Shown here: positions 8,569 through 19,985 of the stretch, piece after piece
Layout: the number at the start of each line of letters is the position of its first letter
How positions within the stretch are numbered: the first letter of the stretch is position 1
Origin: Bradyrhizobium sp. SZCCT0231
Lineage (GTDB): Bacteria; Pseudomonadota; Alphaproteobacteria; Rhizobiales; Xanthobacteraceae
NCBI RefSeq assembly: GCF_018130245.1
Contig: NZ_JAFCKP010000028.1
Location: 1-45,297, forward strand
DNA length: 45,297 nucleotides
Direction: 5' to 3'
The notes under the pieces: model-generated
Database searches by the model: none
What the model saw: only the letters and a program-made list of their open reading frames with translations
Told to the model about the DNA's origin: nothing
Translations under genes and position numbers: made by a program

Positions 8569-10359
8569 ATGCCCGACACATCTTCATCCCTGCATCTGTT
8601 CGCCGACGTGCTCGCGCGCGTGCACGCCGCCTGCCGCGCGCTCGCGGCGGACGCCAATTGGCCGGAGGGCATCGATTTCTCCCGCGTGGTGGTCGAGCCG
8701 CCGCGCGATGCCTCCCATGGCGACATGGCGACCAACGCCGCCATGGTGCTTGCGAAAGAGGCAAAGGCAAAGTCGCGTGAGCTCGCCGAGCAGATCGCCG
8801 AGCGGCTGCGCACGGATGCGCTGATCGCCAAGGTCGATGTCGCGGGTCCCGGCTTCATCAATCTGACGCTGGAGCCGGCCGCCTGGGCCGAGGCGCTGCG
8901 GACGGTGCTGCGCGAGGGCGCCGATTACGGCCGCGTCCGCGGCGGCTCCAAGGTCAATGTCGAATACGTCTCGGCCAATCCGACCGGACCGATGCATGTC
9001 GGCCATTGCCGCGGCGCCGTGTTCGGCGACGCGCTGGCGAGCCTGCTCCAGTTCGCTGGCCACGACGTCACCCGGGAATACTACATCAACGATGCGGGCG
9101 CGCAGGTCGACGTGCTCGCGCGCTCGGCCTTCCTGAGATATCGCGAGGCGCTCGGCGAGGACATCGGTGCCATTCCCGAAGGCCTCTATCCCGGCGACTA
9201 CCTCAAGCCGGTGGGTGAGGCGCTGGCGAAGGAGCACGGCGACAAGCTGCTCGCGAAGAGCGAGGCGGAGTGGCTGCCGACCGCGCGTGCCAAGGCGATC
9301 GCGATGATGATGGATGAGATCAAGGACGATCTCGCCGCGCTCAACATCCGCCACGACGTGTTCTTCTCGGAGCGCTCGCTGATCGAGACCGGCAACAACA
9401 AGGTTGCCGAGACCATCGACTTCCTGCGCGCCAAGGGCGACATCTACGAGGGCCGTCTGCCGCCGCCGAAGGGCGCGCCGGTCGAGGATTGGGAAGACCG
9501 CGAGCAGCTGCTGTTCAAGGCGACCGCCTACGGCGACGACGTCGATCGTCCGCTGATCAAGTCGGACAATTCCTACACCTACTTCGCTTCCGACATCGCC
9601 TACCACAAGAACAAGTTCGACCGCGGCTTCGCCGAGATGATCGACGTCTGGGGCGCCGATCATGGCGGCTACATCAAGCGGATGCAGGCGGCGGTGAAGG
9701 CGACGACCTCGGGCAAGGGCTCGCTCGACGTCAAGATCGTCCAGCTCGTGAAGCTGCTGCGCAACGGCGAGCCGGTGAAAATGTCGAAGCGGAGCGGGGA
9801 CTTCGTCACCTTGCGTGAGGTGGTGGATGAGGTCGGCCAGGACGCCGTCCGCTTCATGATGCTTTACCGCAAGAACGACGCGGTGCTCGACTTCGACCTC
9901 GCCAAGGTCATGGAACAGTCACGCGACAACCCGGTGTTCTACGTCCAGTACGGTCACGCCCGCGGTCACTCGATCTTCCGCAATGCGCGGGCCGAAGTGT
10001 TCCCGGAACTGCCCGGCGATACCGACAAGCGCATCGCTTGGCTCGCTGAGTCGGCGGTCGAGCGGCTGTCGGACCCCGTGGAACTCGATCTTCTCAAGCG
10101 TCTCGCAATTTATCCGCGCATGTTGGAAGCGGCCGCCGCGGCCCACGAGCCGCACCGAATTGCCTTTTATCTCTATGATTTAGCCAGCGAATTTCATGCA
10201 CTTTGGACGAAGGGGCGCGATTTGCCCTATTTACGCTTCATTATCAATAATGATGCAGATCTTACAAAGGCGCGACTGGCCATGGTCCAGGGCGTCGTCT
10301 CGGTTCTGGCATCGGGCCTCGCCATCCTCGGCGTCCATGCTCCGGACGAGATGCGGTAG
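8569..10359 (+). CDS. argS: Arginyl-tRNA synthetase
   Basis: Class I synthetase that charges tRNA-Arg in the cytosol. The 596 residues include the N-terminal Add-1 domain (about 5-100), the HIGH-type motif [12 protein letters not shown] (His143 to His146) and a KMSKR motif at about 404-408, followed by the helical anticodon-binding DALR domain. The start ATG at 8569 is nine bases behind dgt. Towards the 3' end (10140-10290) codons are AT-richer than in the rest of the gene, but the frame is intact. Confidence 0.97.
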   Translation: MPDTSSSLHLFADVLARVHAACRALAADANWPEGIDFSRVVVEPPRDASHGDMATNAAMVLAKEAKAKSRELAEQIAERLRTDALIAKVDVAGPGFINLTLEPAAWAEALRTVLREGADYGRVRGGSKVNVEYVSANPTGPMHVGHCRGAVFGDALASLLQFAGHDVTREYYINDAGAQVDVLARSAFLRYREALGEDIGAIPEGLYPGDYLKPVGEALAKEHGDKLLAKSEAEWLPTARAKAIAMMMDEIKDDLAALNIRHDVFFSERSLIETGNNKVAETIDFLRAKGDIYEGRLPPPKGAPVEDWEDREQLLFKATAYGDDVDRPLIKSDNSYTYFASDIAYHKNKFDRGFAEMIDVWGADHGGYIKRMQAAVKATTSGKGSLDVKIVQLVKLLRNGEPVKMSKRSGDFVTLREVVDEVGQDAVRFMMLYRKNDAVLDFDLAKVMEQSRDNPVFYVQYGHARGHSIFRNARAEVFPELPGDTDKRIAWLAESAVERLSDPVELDLLKRLAIYPRMLEAAAAAHEPHRIAFYLYDLASEFHALWTKGRDLPYLRFIINNDADLTKARLAMVQGVVSVLASGLAILGVHAPDEMR

Positions 10360-10499
10360 TTTGGGGCGAACTACTTAAGGGGAATTCGGGGGTAACCGGC
10401 AGAAGCCGGATCGCTTAGACTTGGTTGAAAGCCTTGTGGGTTGAAAGCCGTGCCTTGGTCGAGGGGCGCGCGGCTTTCCCGAAGGGACGCATCATCACG

Positions 10500-12050
10500 A
10501 TGGCCGAACGATATCAGGACAGACCGTTTCCTTCCGATGACTATGGTCGCGGTGGCGATCAGCATGGGAAGGCGGAAAATGATCCCTTGGCCGAGCTCGC
10601 CCGTTTGATCGGACAGACCGATCCGTTCGCAGCGCAGGGGCAGCCGACTGCGCGTCCGCCGGCGGCGCCCGCCCGGAGCTATCGTGAAGACGATTATCGC
10701 CGGGACGATGATCAGCAGGACTACGCCGAGCAGGCCCCGCCGCCGGGGCCGCCCTCATGGATGCGGCGCGCCAACGTGCAGCCGCAGCCGGCGCCCGCGC
10801 CGGAGCCTGACTATCCTGTCTCGGTCAGCCCGGTGCATCCGTTGCATCGCTATTCAGCCAAGCCTGCCGTGCCCGAGCCTGATGTTCATCAGCCGCAGGC
10901 TTATCAGGATCAAGGTTTTCAGGATCAGCCCTACCAGCAGCATGGCCAAGCCTATCAGGAGCAGGCCTATCAGGAGCCGTACGCGCAGCCCGATCCGTCG
11001 CGCTACGACGATGCGCTCTACGGCCGGCTGGAGACAGGCGAGCAGGACTATCAGCGCGAGCCGGCCTACCCGGACGACCCTTACGCGTACCAGAGCGACT
11101 ATCCCGAGGAAGAAGTCGAGGAGCCGAGGAAGCGGCGCGGCGGCATGATGACGGTCGCGGCGATCCTGGCGCTTGCCGTGGTCGGCACCGGGGCGGCCTT
11201 CGCCTACAAGACCTATATCGGCTCGCCCCGCAGCGGCGAACCGCCGATCATCAAGGCCGACAACACGCCGACCAAGATCGTGCCGGCGCCGACGGACTCC
11301 GCGGCCAAGGTGCCGGACCGCATGGTCAGTGGTGACGGCACTGAAAAGATCGTGCCGCGCGAGGAGGTGCCCGTCGACGTCAATGCCAGGGCGGGCGGGC
11401 CTCGCGTCGTCTTCCCGCCGCTGAACCAGAATGCGAACCCGCCGTCAGTGGCCAGCGTATCGCCGTCTGCGGTGCCGCCGCCGAGCGCGGGTCCGAGCAA
11501 CGGCACGCTGCCGAACAATTCGCCGCGCCCTGTCAGGACCGTAGCCGTGAAGGGCGATCAGACCGACAGCGCCGTGCCGCAATCGGCCGCCGCCAAGCCG
11601 ACGATCGCGGCGCCGAAGCCTGTTGCCGCACCCGCTCCGCCGCCGCCGGCCGCGCCGCGCAATCCGCCGACCTCGGCCAATGCCAGCGTCAACCAGCCCC
11701 TTTCGCTCGCCCCGCAATCGGGAGCGACGGCCGAGCCGCCGCAGCGGATGGCTGCCACCAACCCGACGCAAATCGCGCCCAGCAGCAGCGGCGGCGGCTA
11801 CATCGTGCAGGTCTCCTCACAACAGAGTGAGGACAGCGCCGCCGCGTCCTACCGGGTGCTTCAGAGCAAGTACGGCAGCGTGCTCGGCTCCCGTTCGCCG
11901 GTGATCAAGCGGGTCGATCTGACCGACAAGGGCAAGGGAATCGTGTACCGCGCCTTCGCCGGGCCCTACGCTTCGGCCGAGGAGGCGACGCAGGCTTGCA
12001 ACAGCCTGAAGTCCGCAGGCCTGTCCGCCTGCTTCGTCCAGAGGAATTAA
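10500..12050 (+). CDS. SPOR-domain membrane protein
   Basis: The 516-residue protein has a long cytoplasmic, glutamine- and tyrosine-rich low-complexity region with YQDQ/YQEQ repeats at about 135-165. One membrane segment follows at 216-238 after basic residues, then a proline-rich periplasmic linker, and a C-terminal SPOR domain (about 434-516, starting GGGYIVQVSS and ending SACFVQRN). SPOR domains bind glycan strands stripped of stem peptides at the division septum, so a role in septal peptidoglycan work is inferred. The ATG at 10500 is preferred over the upstream frame start at 10425: it has GAAGGGA upstream and gives MAERYQDRPF. The gene lies between argS and nagZ, its usual place in rhizobia. 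Confidence 0.88.
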   Translation: MAERYQDRPFPSDDYGRGGDQHGKAENDPLAELARLIGQTDPFAAQGQPTARPPAAPARSYREDDYRRDDDQQDYAEQAPPPGPPSWMRRANVQPQPAPAPEPDYPVSVSPVHPLHRYSAKPAVPEPDVHQPQAYQDQGFQDQPYQQHGQAYQEQAYQEPYAQPDPSRYDDALYGRLETGEQDYQREPAYPDDPYAYQSDYPEEEVEEPRKRRGGMMTVAAILALAVVGTGAAFAYKTYIGSPRSGEPPIIKADNTPTKIVPAPTDSAAKVPDRMVSGDGTEKIVPREEVPVDVNARAGGPRVVFPPLNQNANPPSVASVSPSAVPPPSAGPSNGTLPNNSPRPVRTVAVKGDQTDSAVPQSAAAKPTIAAPKPVAAPAPPPPAAPRNPPTSANASVNQPLSLAPQSGATAEPPQRMAATNPTQIAPSSSGGGYIVQVSSQQSEDSAAASYRVLQSKYGSVLGSRSPVIKRVDLTDKGKGIVYRAFAGPYASAEEATQACNSLKSAGLSACFVQRN

Positions 12051-12096
12051 CGGCCGTTTCCTTGACCCCCCGGCGGGGCAGGGTTAATCGGCCGTT

Positions 12097-13125
12097 ATGA
12101 GCACGCGGGCCTTCATTACCGGCGTATCCGGAACGGAACTGACCGCCGCCGAGCGGGAGTTTATCCGTGCCCAGCGCCCATGGGGCTTCATTCTCTTCAA
12201 GCGCAACGTCGCGACACCGGCTCAAGTTGCTGCACTGGTTGCGGAATTGCGGGCCGTGGTGGGTGCGGCCGACGCGCCTGTCTTGATCGATCAAGAGGGC
12301 GGACGGGTGCAGCGGCTGGGCCCGCCGCACTGGCCGGTCTATCCGCCGGGGGCTGTATTCGCGAATTTGTACGACACTGATTCGGCGCTCGGGCTCAGTG
12401 CCGCCCGCCTCAGTGCCCGCCTGATCGCAGCCGATCTTGCCGAACTCGGCATTACCGTGGATTGCCTGCCGCTAGCTGACGTGCCGGTGCCGGGCGCCGA
12501 CGCAGTCATCGGCAACCGGGCCTACGGCACGGAGCCGGGCAAGGTCGCGGCGATTGCCCGCGCGGTCACCGAGGGCCTGGAGCAGGGCGGCGTGCTGCCG
12601 GTCCTCAAGCACATTCCCGGACATGGCCGGGCAACTGCCGATACCCATTTCAAGCTGCCGACCGTCGATACGCCCCGGAACGAGCTGGAACGCACCGATT
12701 TTGCGGCATTCAAGCCGCTCGCCGATTTGCCGATGGCCATGACTGCACATGTTGTGTTTAGCGCAGTCGACCCCGCCCATCCGGCGACGACATCTGCGAC
12801 AATGATTGCTGACGTGATTCGCGGCGTAATCGGGTTCCAGGGTTTGTTAATGAGTGATGACGTGTCGATGAACGCGCTGTCGGGGAATATCGCCGAGCGG
12901 ACCCGCGCCATCTTCGCGGCCGGCTGCGACGTGGCGCTGCATTGCAACGGCAACATCGAGGAGATGCGCGACGTCGCCGGCCAGACACCTGAACTGTCCG
13001 GCCGGGCACTGGAGCGGGCGAAAGCCGCGCTCGCCGCACGCAAGCCGCCGCAGCCATTCGACCGCGTGGCCGCACGCACTGAGCTGGACGCATTGATCGC
13101 ACGGGCAAACACGGCATCGGCATGA
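12097..13125 (+). CDS. nagZ: Beta-N-acetylhexosaminidase (NagZ)
   Basis: NagZ removes N-acetylglucosamine from anhydro-muropeptides in cytosolic peptidoglycan recycling. The 342-residue glycoside hydrolase family 3 protein carries the NagZ-specific loop KHIPGHGRATADTH (about 171-184), the substrate-binding DQEGGRVQRL near residue 66, and LLMSDDVSM with the expected catalytic Asp. No signal peptide, as expected. The stop overlaps the scpA start by four bases, which indicates coupled translation. Confidence 0.95.
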   Translation: MSTRAFITGVSGTELTAAEREFIRAQRPWGFILFKRNVATPAQVAALVAELRAVVGAADAPVLIDQEGGRVQRLGPPHWPVYPPGAVFANLYDTDSALGLSAARLSARLIAADLAELGITVDCLPLADVPVPGADAVIGNRAYGTEPGKVAAIARAVTEGLEQGGVLPVLKHIPGHGRATADTHFKLPTVDTPRNELERTDFAAFKPLADLPMAMTAHVVFSAVDPAHPATTSATMIADVIRGVIGFQGLLMSDDVSMNALSGNIAERTRAIFAAGCDVALHCNGNIEEMRDVAGQTPELSGRALERAKAALAARKPPQPFDRVAARTELDALIARANTASA

Positions 13126-13961
13126 CCGCAGAAATCCTATCGTTTGAAACCGGGCGGCCTGCAGAGCTCGCCGAGGGTGAGCCGGCGTTGGTGGTGGACG
13201 TCGAGGGCTATGAAGGCCCGCTCGACCTCTTGCTCGCGCTGGCCCGGCAGCAGAAGGTCGACCTCGCCAAGATTTCGATCCTGGCGCTGGCCGACCAGTA
13301 CCTCCACTTCATCGAGGCCGCGCGAAAGATCCGGCTGGAGCTTGCGGCTGACTACCTCGTCATGGCGGCCTGGCTTGCCTTCCTGAAGTCGCGCCTGCTG
13401 CTGCCGGAGCCGCCGAGTGCAGAAGGCCCGAGCGCGGAGCAGATGGCCACTGCGCTCGCCAACCGCCTGCGCCGGCTGGAAGCCATTCGCGAAGCCGCCA
13501 ACCGGCTCATGAACAGGCCGCAATTGCAGCGCGACATCTTCCCGCGCGGCGAGCCCGAGCAGATCGCCGAGATCAAGCATCCGAAGTACACCGCGACGCT
13601 CTACGACCTGCTCACCGCCTACGCCGCGCAGCGCCAGTCGCGCGTGCTGGCGAGCGTGCATCTGGCCAAACGCACGGTGTGGTCGCTCGCCGAAGCGCGC
13701 GCCACGCTGGAGCGGCTGGTCGGCAGCATCACCGAGCAGGACGATTGGGGTGTTCTCGACGACTTCCTGATCCGGCATGTCGCCGACCCGACGCAGCGCG
13801 CGACGGTGTTCGCCTCGAGCTTTGCCGCCGCGCTCGAGCTGGTGCGCGAAGGTCAGCTCGAGCTGAATCAGAAAGAGGCGTTTGCGCCGATCTATTTCCG
13901 GAAGGGGCGCCACAAGCCGGTCCCGGACGCAGCTCCTGCGCCCGACGCGCCGGTCGCTTAA
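13122..13961 (+). CDS. scpA: Segregation and condensation protein A (ScpA)
   Basis: The kleisin subunit links the two heads of the SMC dimer in chromosome condensation. The 279-residue protein has the family block YEGPLDLLLALARQQKVDLAKISIL near residues 29-53 and the region DYLVMAAWLAFLKSRLLLP. A C-terminal winged-helix part follows. The ATG overlaps the nagZ stop (ATGA). scpB follows 21 bases behind. Confidence 0.93.
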   Translation: MTAEILSFETGRPAELAEGEPALVVDVEGYEGPLDLLLALARQQKVDLAKISILALADQYLHFIEAARKIRLELAADYLVMAAWLAFLKSRLLLPEPPSAEGPSAEQMATALANRLRRLEAIREAANRLMNRPQLQRDIFPRGEPEQIAEIKHPKYTATLYDLLTAYAAQRQSRVLASVHLAKRTVWSLAEARATLERLVGSITEQDDWGVLDDFLIRHVADPTQRATVFASSFAAALELVREGQLELNQKEAFAPIYFRKGRHKPVPDAAPAPDAPVA

Positions 13962-13982
13962 GTGCAAGAAGGAGAATCTGCC

Positions 13983-14735
13983 ATGGCAAGCCTGGCTGAA
14001 GTGCGGGTAGAAGAGGCCGAGCCGATGGAGAACGAGATCCAGGCACGTCCCGAAGAACTACGGCTGCTGGAAGCGCTGCTGTTCGCGTCGAGTGAGCCGC
14101 TGGATACCGCGACGCTGGCCAAGCGCATGCCCGAAGGCGTCGACGTCAAGGCTGCGCTCGAGCAATTGCAGGCCGATTATGCCTCACGTGGCGTCAACCT
14201 CGTCCGTGTCGCCAACAAATGGACGTTCCGCACTGCCGGCGATCTGGCCTGGCTGATGACGCGGGAGAGCACCGAGACCCGGCGCCTGTCGCGTGCCGCG
14301 ATCGAGGTGCTGGCGATCATCGCCTATCACCAGCCGGTGACGCGGGCCGAGATCGAGGAGATCCGCGGCGTCGTCACCTCAAAGGGCACGCTCGACGTGC
14401 TGCTGGAGACCGGCTGGATCAAGCCGCGTGGCCGCCGCAAGACGCCGGGCCGTCCGCTCACCTTCGGAACCACCGAGGACTTCCTGTCGCAATTCACCCT
14501 GGAACAGCTCGGCGACCTGCCGGGCCTGGAAGAGCTGAAGGGCACGGGCCTGTTGGATTCGCGTCTGCCTACCGGATTTAGCGTGCCGACGCCGTCCGAT
14601 GACCCGGCCCTGCGCGAGGATGAGGATCCGCTGGAACCGGGCGAGGACCTCGATCTTGCGCTGGCGCCTGCGGTCGAGCCCGAGACGCCTGAAGGCGGCA
14701 ACGAGGGCGGCGGCGAGGGCGGTAGCGAGGCGTGA
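13983..14735 (+). CDS. scpB: Segregation and condensation protein B (ScpB)
   Basis: ScpB dimers bind the ScpA kleisin and tune the SMC ATPase. The 250-residue protein shows two winged-helix domains (LRLLEALLFASSEPL; LAIIAYHQPVTRAEIEEIRGV) and the family block WIKPRGRRKTPGRPLTFGTT. The C-terminal 60 residues are acidic and glycine-rich, probably disordered. AGAAGGAG at 13967-13974 sits eight bases before the ATG at 13983 and decides that start over GTG at 13962. Confidence 0.93.
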   Translation: MASLAEVRVEEAEPMENEIQARPEELRLLEALLFASSEPLDTATLAKRMPEGVDVKAALEQLQADYASRGVNLVRVANKWTFRTAGDLAWLMTRESTETRRLSRAAIEVLAIIAYHQPVTRAEIEEIRGVVTSKGTLDVLLETGWIKPRGRRKTPGRPLTFGTTEDFLSQFTLEQLGDLPGLEELKGTGLLDSRLPTGFSVPTPSDDPALREDEDPLEPGEDLDLALAPAVEPETPEGGNEGGGEGGSEA

Positions 14736-14900
14736 CGCCCGTTCGTCTACGGGGCCCTGCGACCGGTTAACACTAGCAAGATTGCGTAGCGCCGACAGCG
14801 AATTGGCGCTGCCTTGGTCCTTGTTTTTGAGCCCTGCCAAGCCTAGGTTTCGGTGAAGATCGGCCGGGTCCCCGGCCACACGCGTTTGGAGGGTTGCAGG

Positions 14901-15134
14901 ATGGGTTCACTCAGCATTTGGCACTGGATCTTGGTGATCGCAGTGGTCCTGCTGCTGTTCGGCCGCGGCAAGATTTCGGATCTGATGGGCGACGTGGCGC
15001 AGGGCATCAAGGCGTTCAAGAAGGGCATGCAGGACGACGACAAGCCTGCCGAGAAGCCCGAGCCGGCCAAGTCGATCGAGCACAATGCTGCGCCGACCGC
15101 GGCACGATCCGACGTCGGCAGCAAGGCCGTCTGA
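14901..15134 (+). CDS. tatA: Sec-independent translocase protein TatA
   Basis: TatA multimers form the passage through which folded proteins with twin-arginine signals cross the inner membrane. The 77-residue protein has the short N-terminal membrane helix ([17 protein letters not shown]), the FGRGKI hinge and an amphipathic helix ([19 protein letters not shown]). A charged tail follows. GGAGGG seven bases upstream fixes the ATG at 14901. It is the first gene of tatABC. Confidence 0.95.
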   Translation: MGSLSIWHWILVIAVVLLLFGRGKISDLMGDVAQGIKAFKKGMQDDDKPAEKPEPAKSIEHNAAPTAARSDVGSKAV

Positions 15135-15221
15135 GCCAGAGAGCACGCGAGACACGGGTAGCGGCCCCGATCCTGCGCGCGAGGATTGGGCCGGCTCCGG
15201 CTGGCGTGAACGGAAGACCTC

Positions 15222-15749
15222 ATGTTCGACATCGGGTGGAGTGAACTGGTCCTCATCGGGGTCGTGGCCCTGATCGCCATCGGCCCGAAAGAGCTGCCGG
15301 GCGTGCTGCGCATGGTCGGGCAGTGGATGGGCAAGGCCCGCAAGATGGCCGCCGAATTCCAGGGCCAGTTCCAGGAGGCGATGCGCGAGGCCGAGATGGC
15401 CGACCTCAAGAAGAGCTTCGACGAGGTCAAGGAAGCCGCCACTGGATTCAATCCGTTGACCTCGCTCCAGAAGGACGTCAGCGACGCGCTCCGCGTCGAT
15501 GCGCTGGACAAGCCGGCCGAAACGCCGGCCATCGAACCGCCGGCGACTTCAAGCGAAGCGCCGGCGACTTCAAGTGAAGCGCCGGTCATGCCAACGACTC
15601 CGGAAGCGCCGACGCCCGCGACCTTCGTCGAGGCCGAGGCGCATGCGGCCGTGAACGAGCCGCTCGCCATCACCCGTGAGGTCGAGCAGGCAAAGGTCGC
15701 GCAGGACACCGCGCCACCCGAGGCGATCAAGGACGCCAAAGCGTCATGA
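15222..15749 (+). CDS. tatB: Sec-independent translocase protein TatB
   Basis: TatB forms the signal-peptide receptor with TatC. The 175-residue protein has the N-terminal membrane helix [26 protein letters not shown], with the Glu and the GP hinge typical of TatB, then a long amphipathic helix and a variable tail. The tail holds a 21-base direct duplication that encodes PATSSEA twice (about 15540-15582). The stop overlaps tatC by four bases. Confidence 0.95.
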   Translation: MFDIGWSELVLIGVVALIAIGPKELPGVLRMVGQWMGKARKMAAEFQGQFQEAMREAEMADLKKSFDEVKEAATGFNPLTSLQKDVSDALRVDALDKPAETPAIEPPATSSEAPATSSEAPVMPTTPEAPTPATFVEAEAHAAVNEPLAITREVEQAKVAQDTAPPEAIKDAKAS

Positions 15750-16558
15750 CGGACGCCGATATCGAGGCCAGCAAAGCCCCGCTGATGGACCATTTGATCG
15801 AGCTGCGCTCGCGGCTGATCAAGGCGTTGCTCGGCTTTGGCGTGGCCTTCATCTTCTGCTTCTTCTTTGCCAAGCAGATCTACAACGTGCTGGTCTGGCC
15901 GTTCGTGTGGGTCGCAGGGCCCGAGAATTCCAAGTTCATCTACACCGCGCTGCTGGAATATTTCATCACCCAGCTCAAGCTCGCGCTGTTCGGCGCCGGC
16001 TTCATCTCGTTCCCGATCGTCGCGACGCAGATCTACAAGTTCGTCGCGCCCGGGCTCTACAAGCACGAGAAGCAGGCCTTCCTGCCATATCTGGTCGCGA
16101 CCCCGTTCTTCTTCGTGCTGGGTGCCGCGCTGGTCTATTTCGTCGTGCTGCCGATGCTGGTGCGCTTCTCGCTCGGCATGCAGCAGGCCGGCAGCGACGA
16201 GACGGCGCAGATCCAGCTGCTGCCCAAGGTCGGCGAATATCTGTCGCTGATGATGTCGCTGATCTTCGCCTTCGGCATCGCTTTCCAGCTCCCGGTGATC
16301 CTGACGCTGCTCGGCCGCATCGGCATCGTGACCTCGAAAATGCTGCGCGAGAAGCGGCGCTATTTCATCGTGATCGCCTTCGTGATCGCGGCCGTGCTGA
16401 CGCCGCCCGACGTGCTCAGCCAGTGCTCGCTCGCGATCCCCCTGATGGCGCTGTACGAGGGCTCGATCATTGCGGTTGGGATGGTGGAGAAGAAGGCGGC
16501 GGCCTCGCAGGCTGCCACGGGCACCGACGTTTCGACGCCGGCCAATCCGGCGGAGTAG
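15746..16558 (+). CDS. tatC: Sec-independent translocase protein TatC
   Basis: The core of the Tat receptor: a six-segment membrane protein that recognises the twin-arginine motif. The 270-residue sequence contains the N-terminal [15 protein letters not shown] and the cytoplasmic loop before segment three, [22 protein letters not shown], both hallmarks of TatC. The conserved region near FGIAFQLPV and TPPDVLSQ is also present. Start overlaps tatB (ATGA). A four-arm repeat follows before serS. Confidence 0.96.
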   Translation: MTDADIEASKAPLMDHLIELRSRLIKALLGFGVAFIFCFFFAKQIYNVLVWPFVWVAGPENSKFIYTALLEYFITQLKLALFGAGFISFPIVATQIYKFVAPGLYKHEKQAFLPYLVATPFFFVLGAALVYFVVLPMLVRFSLGMQQAGSDETAQIQLLPKVGEYLSLMMSLIFAFGIAFQLPVILTLLGRIGIVTSKMLREKRRYFIVIAFVIAAVLTPPDVLSQCSLAIPLMALYEGSIIAVGMVEKKAAASQAATGTDVSTPANPAE

Positions 16559-16599
16559 GGCACTTTCGCTTTATCATCGCACTGCTCAGCCCATGATTC

Positions 16600-18027
<1,428 letters not shown>

Positions 18028-18071
18028 AGCGTTTTCCCGCGAAGTGGGCACCGGTTCGCGTCCGAAAACGC
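18028..18071. repeat. Short palindromic repeat AGCGTTTTC...GAAAACGC, copy 2
   Basis: Same family as 6799-6843: outer arms GCGTTTTC and GAAAACGC, inner arms CGCGAA and TTCGCG. It begins on the base right after the serS stop codon, as copy 1 does behind the sensor kinase. Confidence 0.85.
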
Positions 18072-18146
18072 GGCATGACGAGAATCGCGTTGCGAAGATC
18101 GGGCGGCCGGCTATCCTGCCGGCCCCTCAACGCGAACCCTCCCCTC

Positions 18147-18509
18147 ATGGCCTTGCACCGCGACATCTTCTGGGTCGGTCGACAATGGGCGGTGACGGGT
18201 GCCGGCATTCAGGCCATCGATCAGCGCCTGCGTGGCGTGCTCGACATCGAGATCGCGCGGCTCTGGGACGACGATCTCGTGCAGAGCCGACGGGCCAAGC
18301 CCGGAGTCAATGCAGCGGACTTCGACAAGGCGCTGGCGGTGGCGCGGCAACGCTTCCCGCAAGCGCCGGGCTCCGACCCGTTCGTCGCTCAGCTGGCGGC
18401 GCTCGGTGTGATCGAGGCTCCCGTCGTGAATCCGGTCGTGCCGGCGATGCAATTGCGTGCGGAGGGCCGGCTCGCGCGCTTCCTGCCGCAATGGCGCATC
18501 CGCCGCTAG
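18147..18509 (+). CDS. Conserved hypothetical protein, 120 residues
   Basis: I recognise the N-terminus MALHRDIFWVGRQWAVTG as a type of small uncharacterised protein common in Bradyrhizobium, but no function is known to me. It has no signal peptide or membrane segment. The middle (LDIEIARLWDDDLVQSR, then DFDKALAVARQRFP) is charged and helical. The C-terminus ends in the basic stretch LPQWRIRR. The start at 18147 lacks a clear ribosome site; ATG at 18075 in the same frame is the alternative, right behind the repeat. The gene lies between serS and surE on the same strand. Confidence 0.6.
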   Translation: MALHRDIFWVGRQWAVTGAGIQAIDQRLRGVLDIEIARLWDDDLVQSRRAKPGVNAADFDKALAVARQRFPQAPGSDPFVAQLAALGVIEAPVVNPVVPAMQLRAEGRLARFLPQWRIRR

Positions 18510-18612
18510 CGGGACCAGGCCGGGAACCTGCCGCCGGACCGCAATCGTCCGGTTTGCCTGATCGGTCACGGCCGGATATGACAGATCGATCAAACGGCTT
18601 CTGGAATCGACC

Positions 18613-19380
18613 TTGCGCATTCTCTGCACCAATGACGACGGCATCCACGCTCCCGGCCTCAAGGTCGTGGAGGAGATCGCGCGTGCCTTGTCGGACGACG
18701 TCTGGGTGGTGGCGCCCGAGCTCGATCAGTCCGGCGTGTCGCATTCGCTGTCGCTGAACGATCCCTTGCGCCTGCGCGAGGTCGGCCCGCGGCACTTCGC
18801 CGTACGCGGCACGCCGACAGACTGCGTCATCATGGGGGCCCGCCATATCCTGGGTGCCAAGCTGCCCGATGTCGTGCTGTCCGGCGTCAACAAGGGCCGC
18901 AACGTCGCCGAGGACGTCGTCTATTCCGGCACCATCGCCGGCGCGCTCGAGGGCACCATCTTAGGGTTGCCGTCGTTCGCGCTGTCGCAGGAGTTCAGCG
19001 TCGAGACCCGCGAGCGCCCGCCGTGGGACACCGCGCGCAAATTCGGGCCCGACATCCTGCGCAAGGTGATCGCCGCCGGCGTTCCGAAGGACACCGTCAT
19101 CAACGTCAACTTCCCGTCCTGCGCGCCGGAGGATGTGCTCGGCATCCGCGTCACGCGCCAAGGCAAGCGCAATCTCGGCTTCCTCAGGATCGATGAGCGC
19201 AGGGACGGCCGCGGCAATCCCTATTTCTGGATCGGCTTCGAGCGCACCGCGATGCTCGACACGCCCGCCGACGGCACCGATCTCGCGGCGCTGCGCGAGC
19301 GCTATGTCTCGGTCACCCCGCTCAGGCTCGACCGCACCAACGAAGCGTTTTCGGAAGAGCTGAGCCTCACGCTGAAATAG
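18613..19380 (+). CDS. surE: 5'-nucleotidase / stationary-phase survival protein SurE
   Basis: SurE hydrolyses nucleoside monophosphates and is a metal-dependent phosphatase. The 255-residue protein has the metal-binding NDDG (Asp8, Asp9), Ser40 in DQSGVSHS and Asn93 in SGVNKGRN, as expected. The start is TTG at 18613, since no ATG or GTG in frame gives the family N-terminus MRILCTNDDG. pcm follows on the same strand, with a minus-strand regulator in between. Confidence 0.94.
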   Translation: MRILCTNDDGIHAPGLKVVEEIARALSDDVWVVAPELDQSGVSHSLSLNDPLRLREVGPRHFAVRGTPTDCVIMGARHILGAKLPDVVLSGVNKGRNVAEDVVYSGTIAGALEGTILGLPSFALSQEFSVETRERPPWDTARKFGPDILRKVIAAGVPKDTVINVNFPSCAPEDVLGIRVTRQGKRNLGFLRIDERRDGRGNPYFWIGFERTAMLDTPADGTDLAALRERYVSVTPLRLDRTNEAFSEELSLTLK

Positions 19381-19382
19381 GG

Positions 19383-19754
19383 CTAGCCGCCGCGAAGCGC
19401 GGCTTCGATGGTCTTGCCGAGCGCGTCGAGCTGAAACGGCTTCTGGAGCGCCGGCCGGTCGCGGTACTGCTCGGGCAGGCCGGAGGAGCCGTATCCGGTG
19501 GCGAAGATGAAGGGGCAGCCCTTGGCCTTGATGACATCAGCCACTGGCGAGATGACCTTGCCGTTGACGTTGACGTCCAGAATGGCGAGGTCGAACTCCG
19601 TGGATTGCGCAAGCCGCATGGCCTCGGTGATGTCGCCCGCCTCGGCGGCAACCTTGTAGCCGAGCTCTTCCAGCATGTCCGCGACCATCATTCTGATCAT
19701 GACCTCGTCCTCGACGAGGAAAACAGAGCGGCCCGAAAGCCCTGTCGCAGTCAT
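19383..19754 (-). CDS. Single-domain response regulator (CheY-like receiver)
   Basis: The 123-residue protein is a lone receiver domain: acidic pocket Glu15-Asp16 in LVEDE, phospho-acceptor Asp60 in LAILDVNVNG, Thr87 in FATGYG and Lys105 in LQKPF. There is no output domain, so it acts by protein contact or as a phosphate relay or sink. Start chosen at 19754 with AAGGA upstream; an ATG at 19772 adds six residues. The stop lies two bases from the surE stop, and the gene splits surE from pcm on the other strand. No partner kinase is adjacent; the orphan hybrid kinase at 4468 is the only one in the window. Confidence 0.88.
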   Translation of the reverse strand: MTATGLSGRSVFLVEDEVMIRMMVADMLEELGYKVAAEAGDITEAMRLAQSTEFDLAILDVNVNGKVISPVADVIKAKGCPFIFATGYGSSGLPEQYRDRPALQKPFQLDALGKTIEAALRGG

Positions 19755-19985
19755 AGGAGAGTCCTTGCCCATTCTCGCGAACGTTCGCAGATAAAGATAA
19801 GCGACGCAATGCGCGTTTCGGCGAACCCAAACCTCCAAATGGCTTAGCGCGTTGATAGCTCGATTGTGGTCAAATGCTGCGCCGAAAGGCTATCATGAGT
19901 TCCTGAGCAGGAACAAGATTCTCGTCTCGGGTTCTTGCGGTGCAGTACGGCGATCCGCCAGACGAGATCAGCAATAGCAGCAGCA

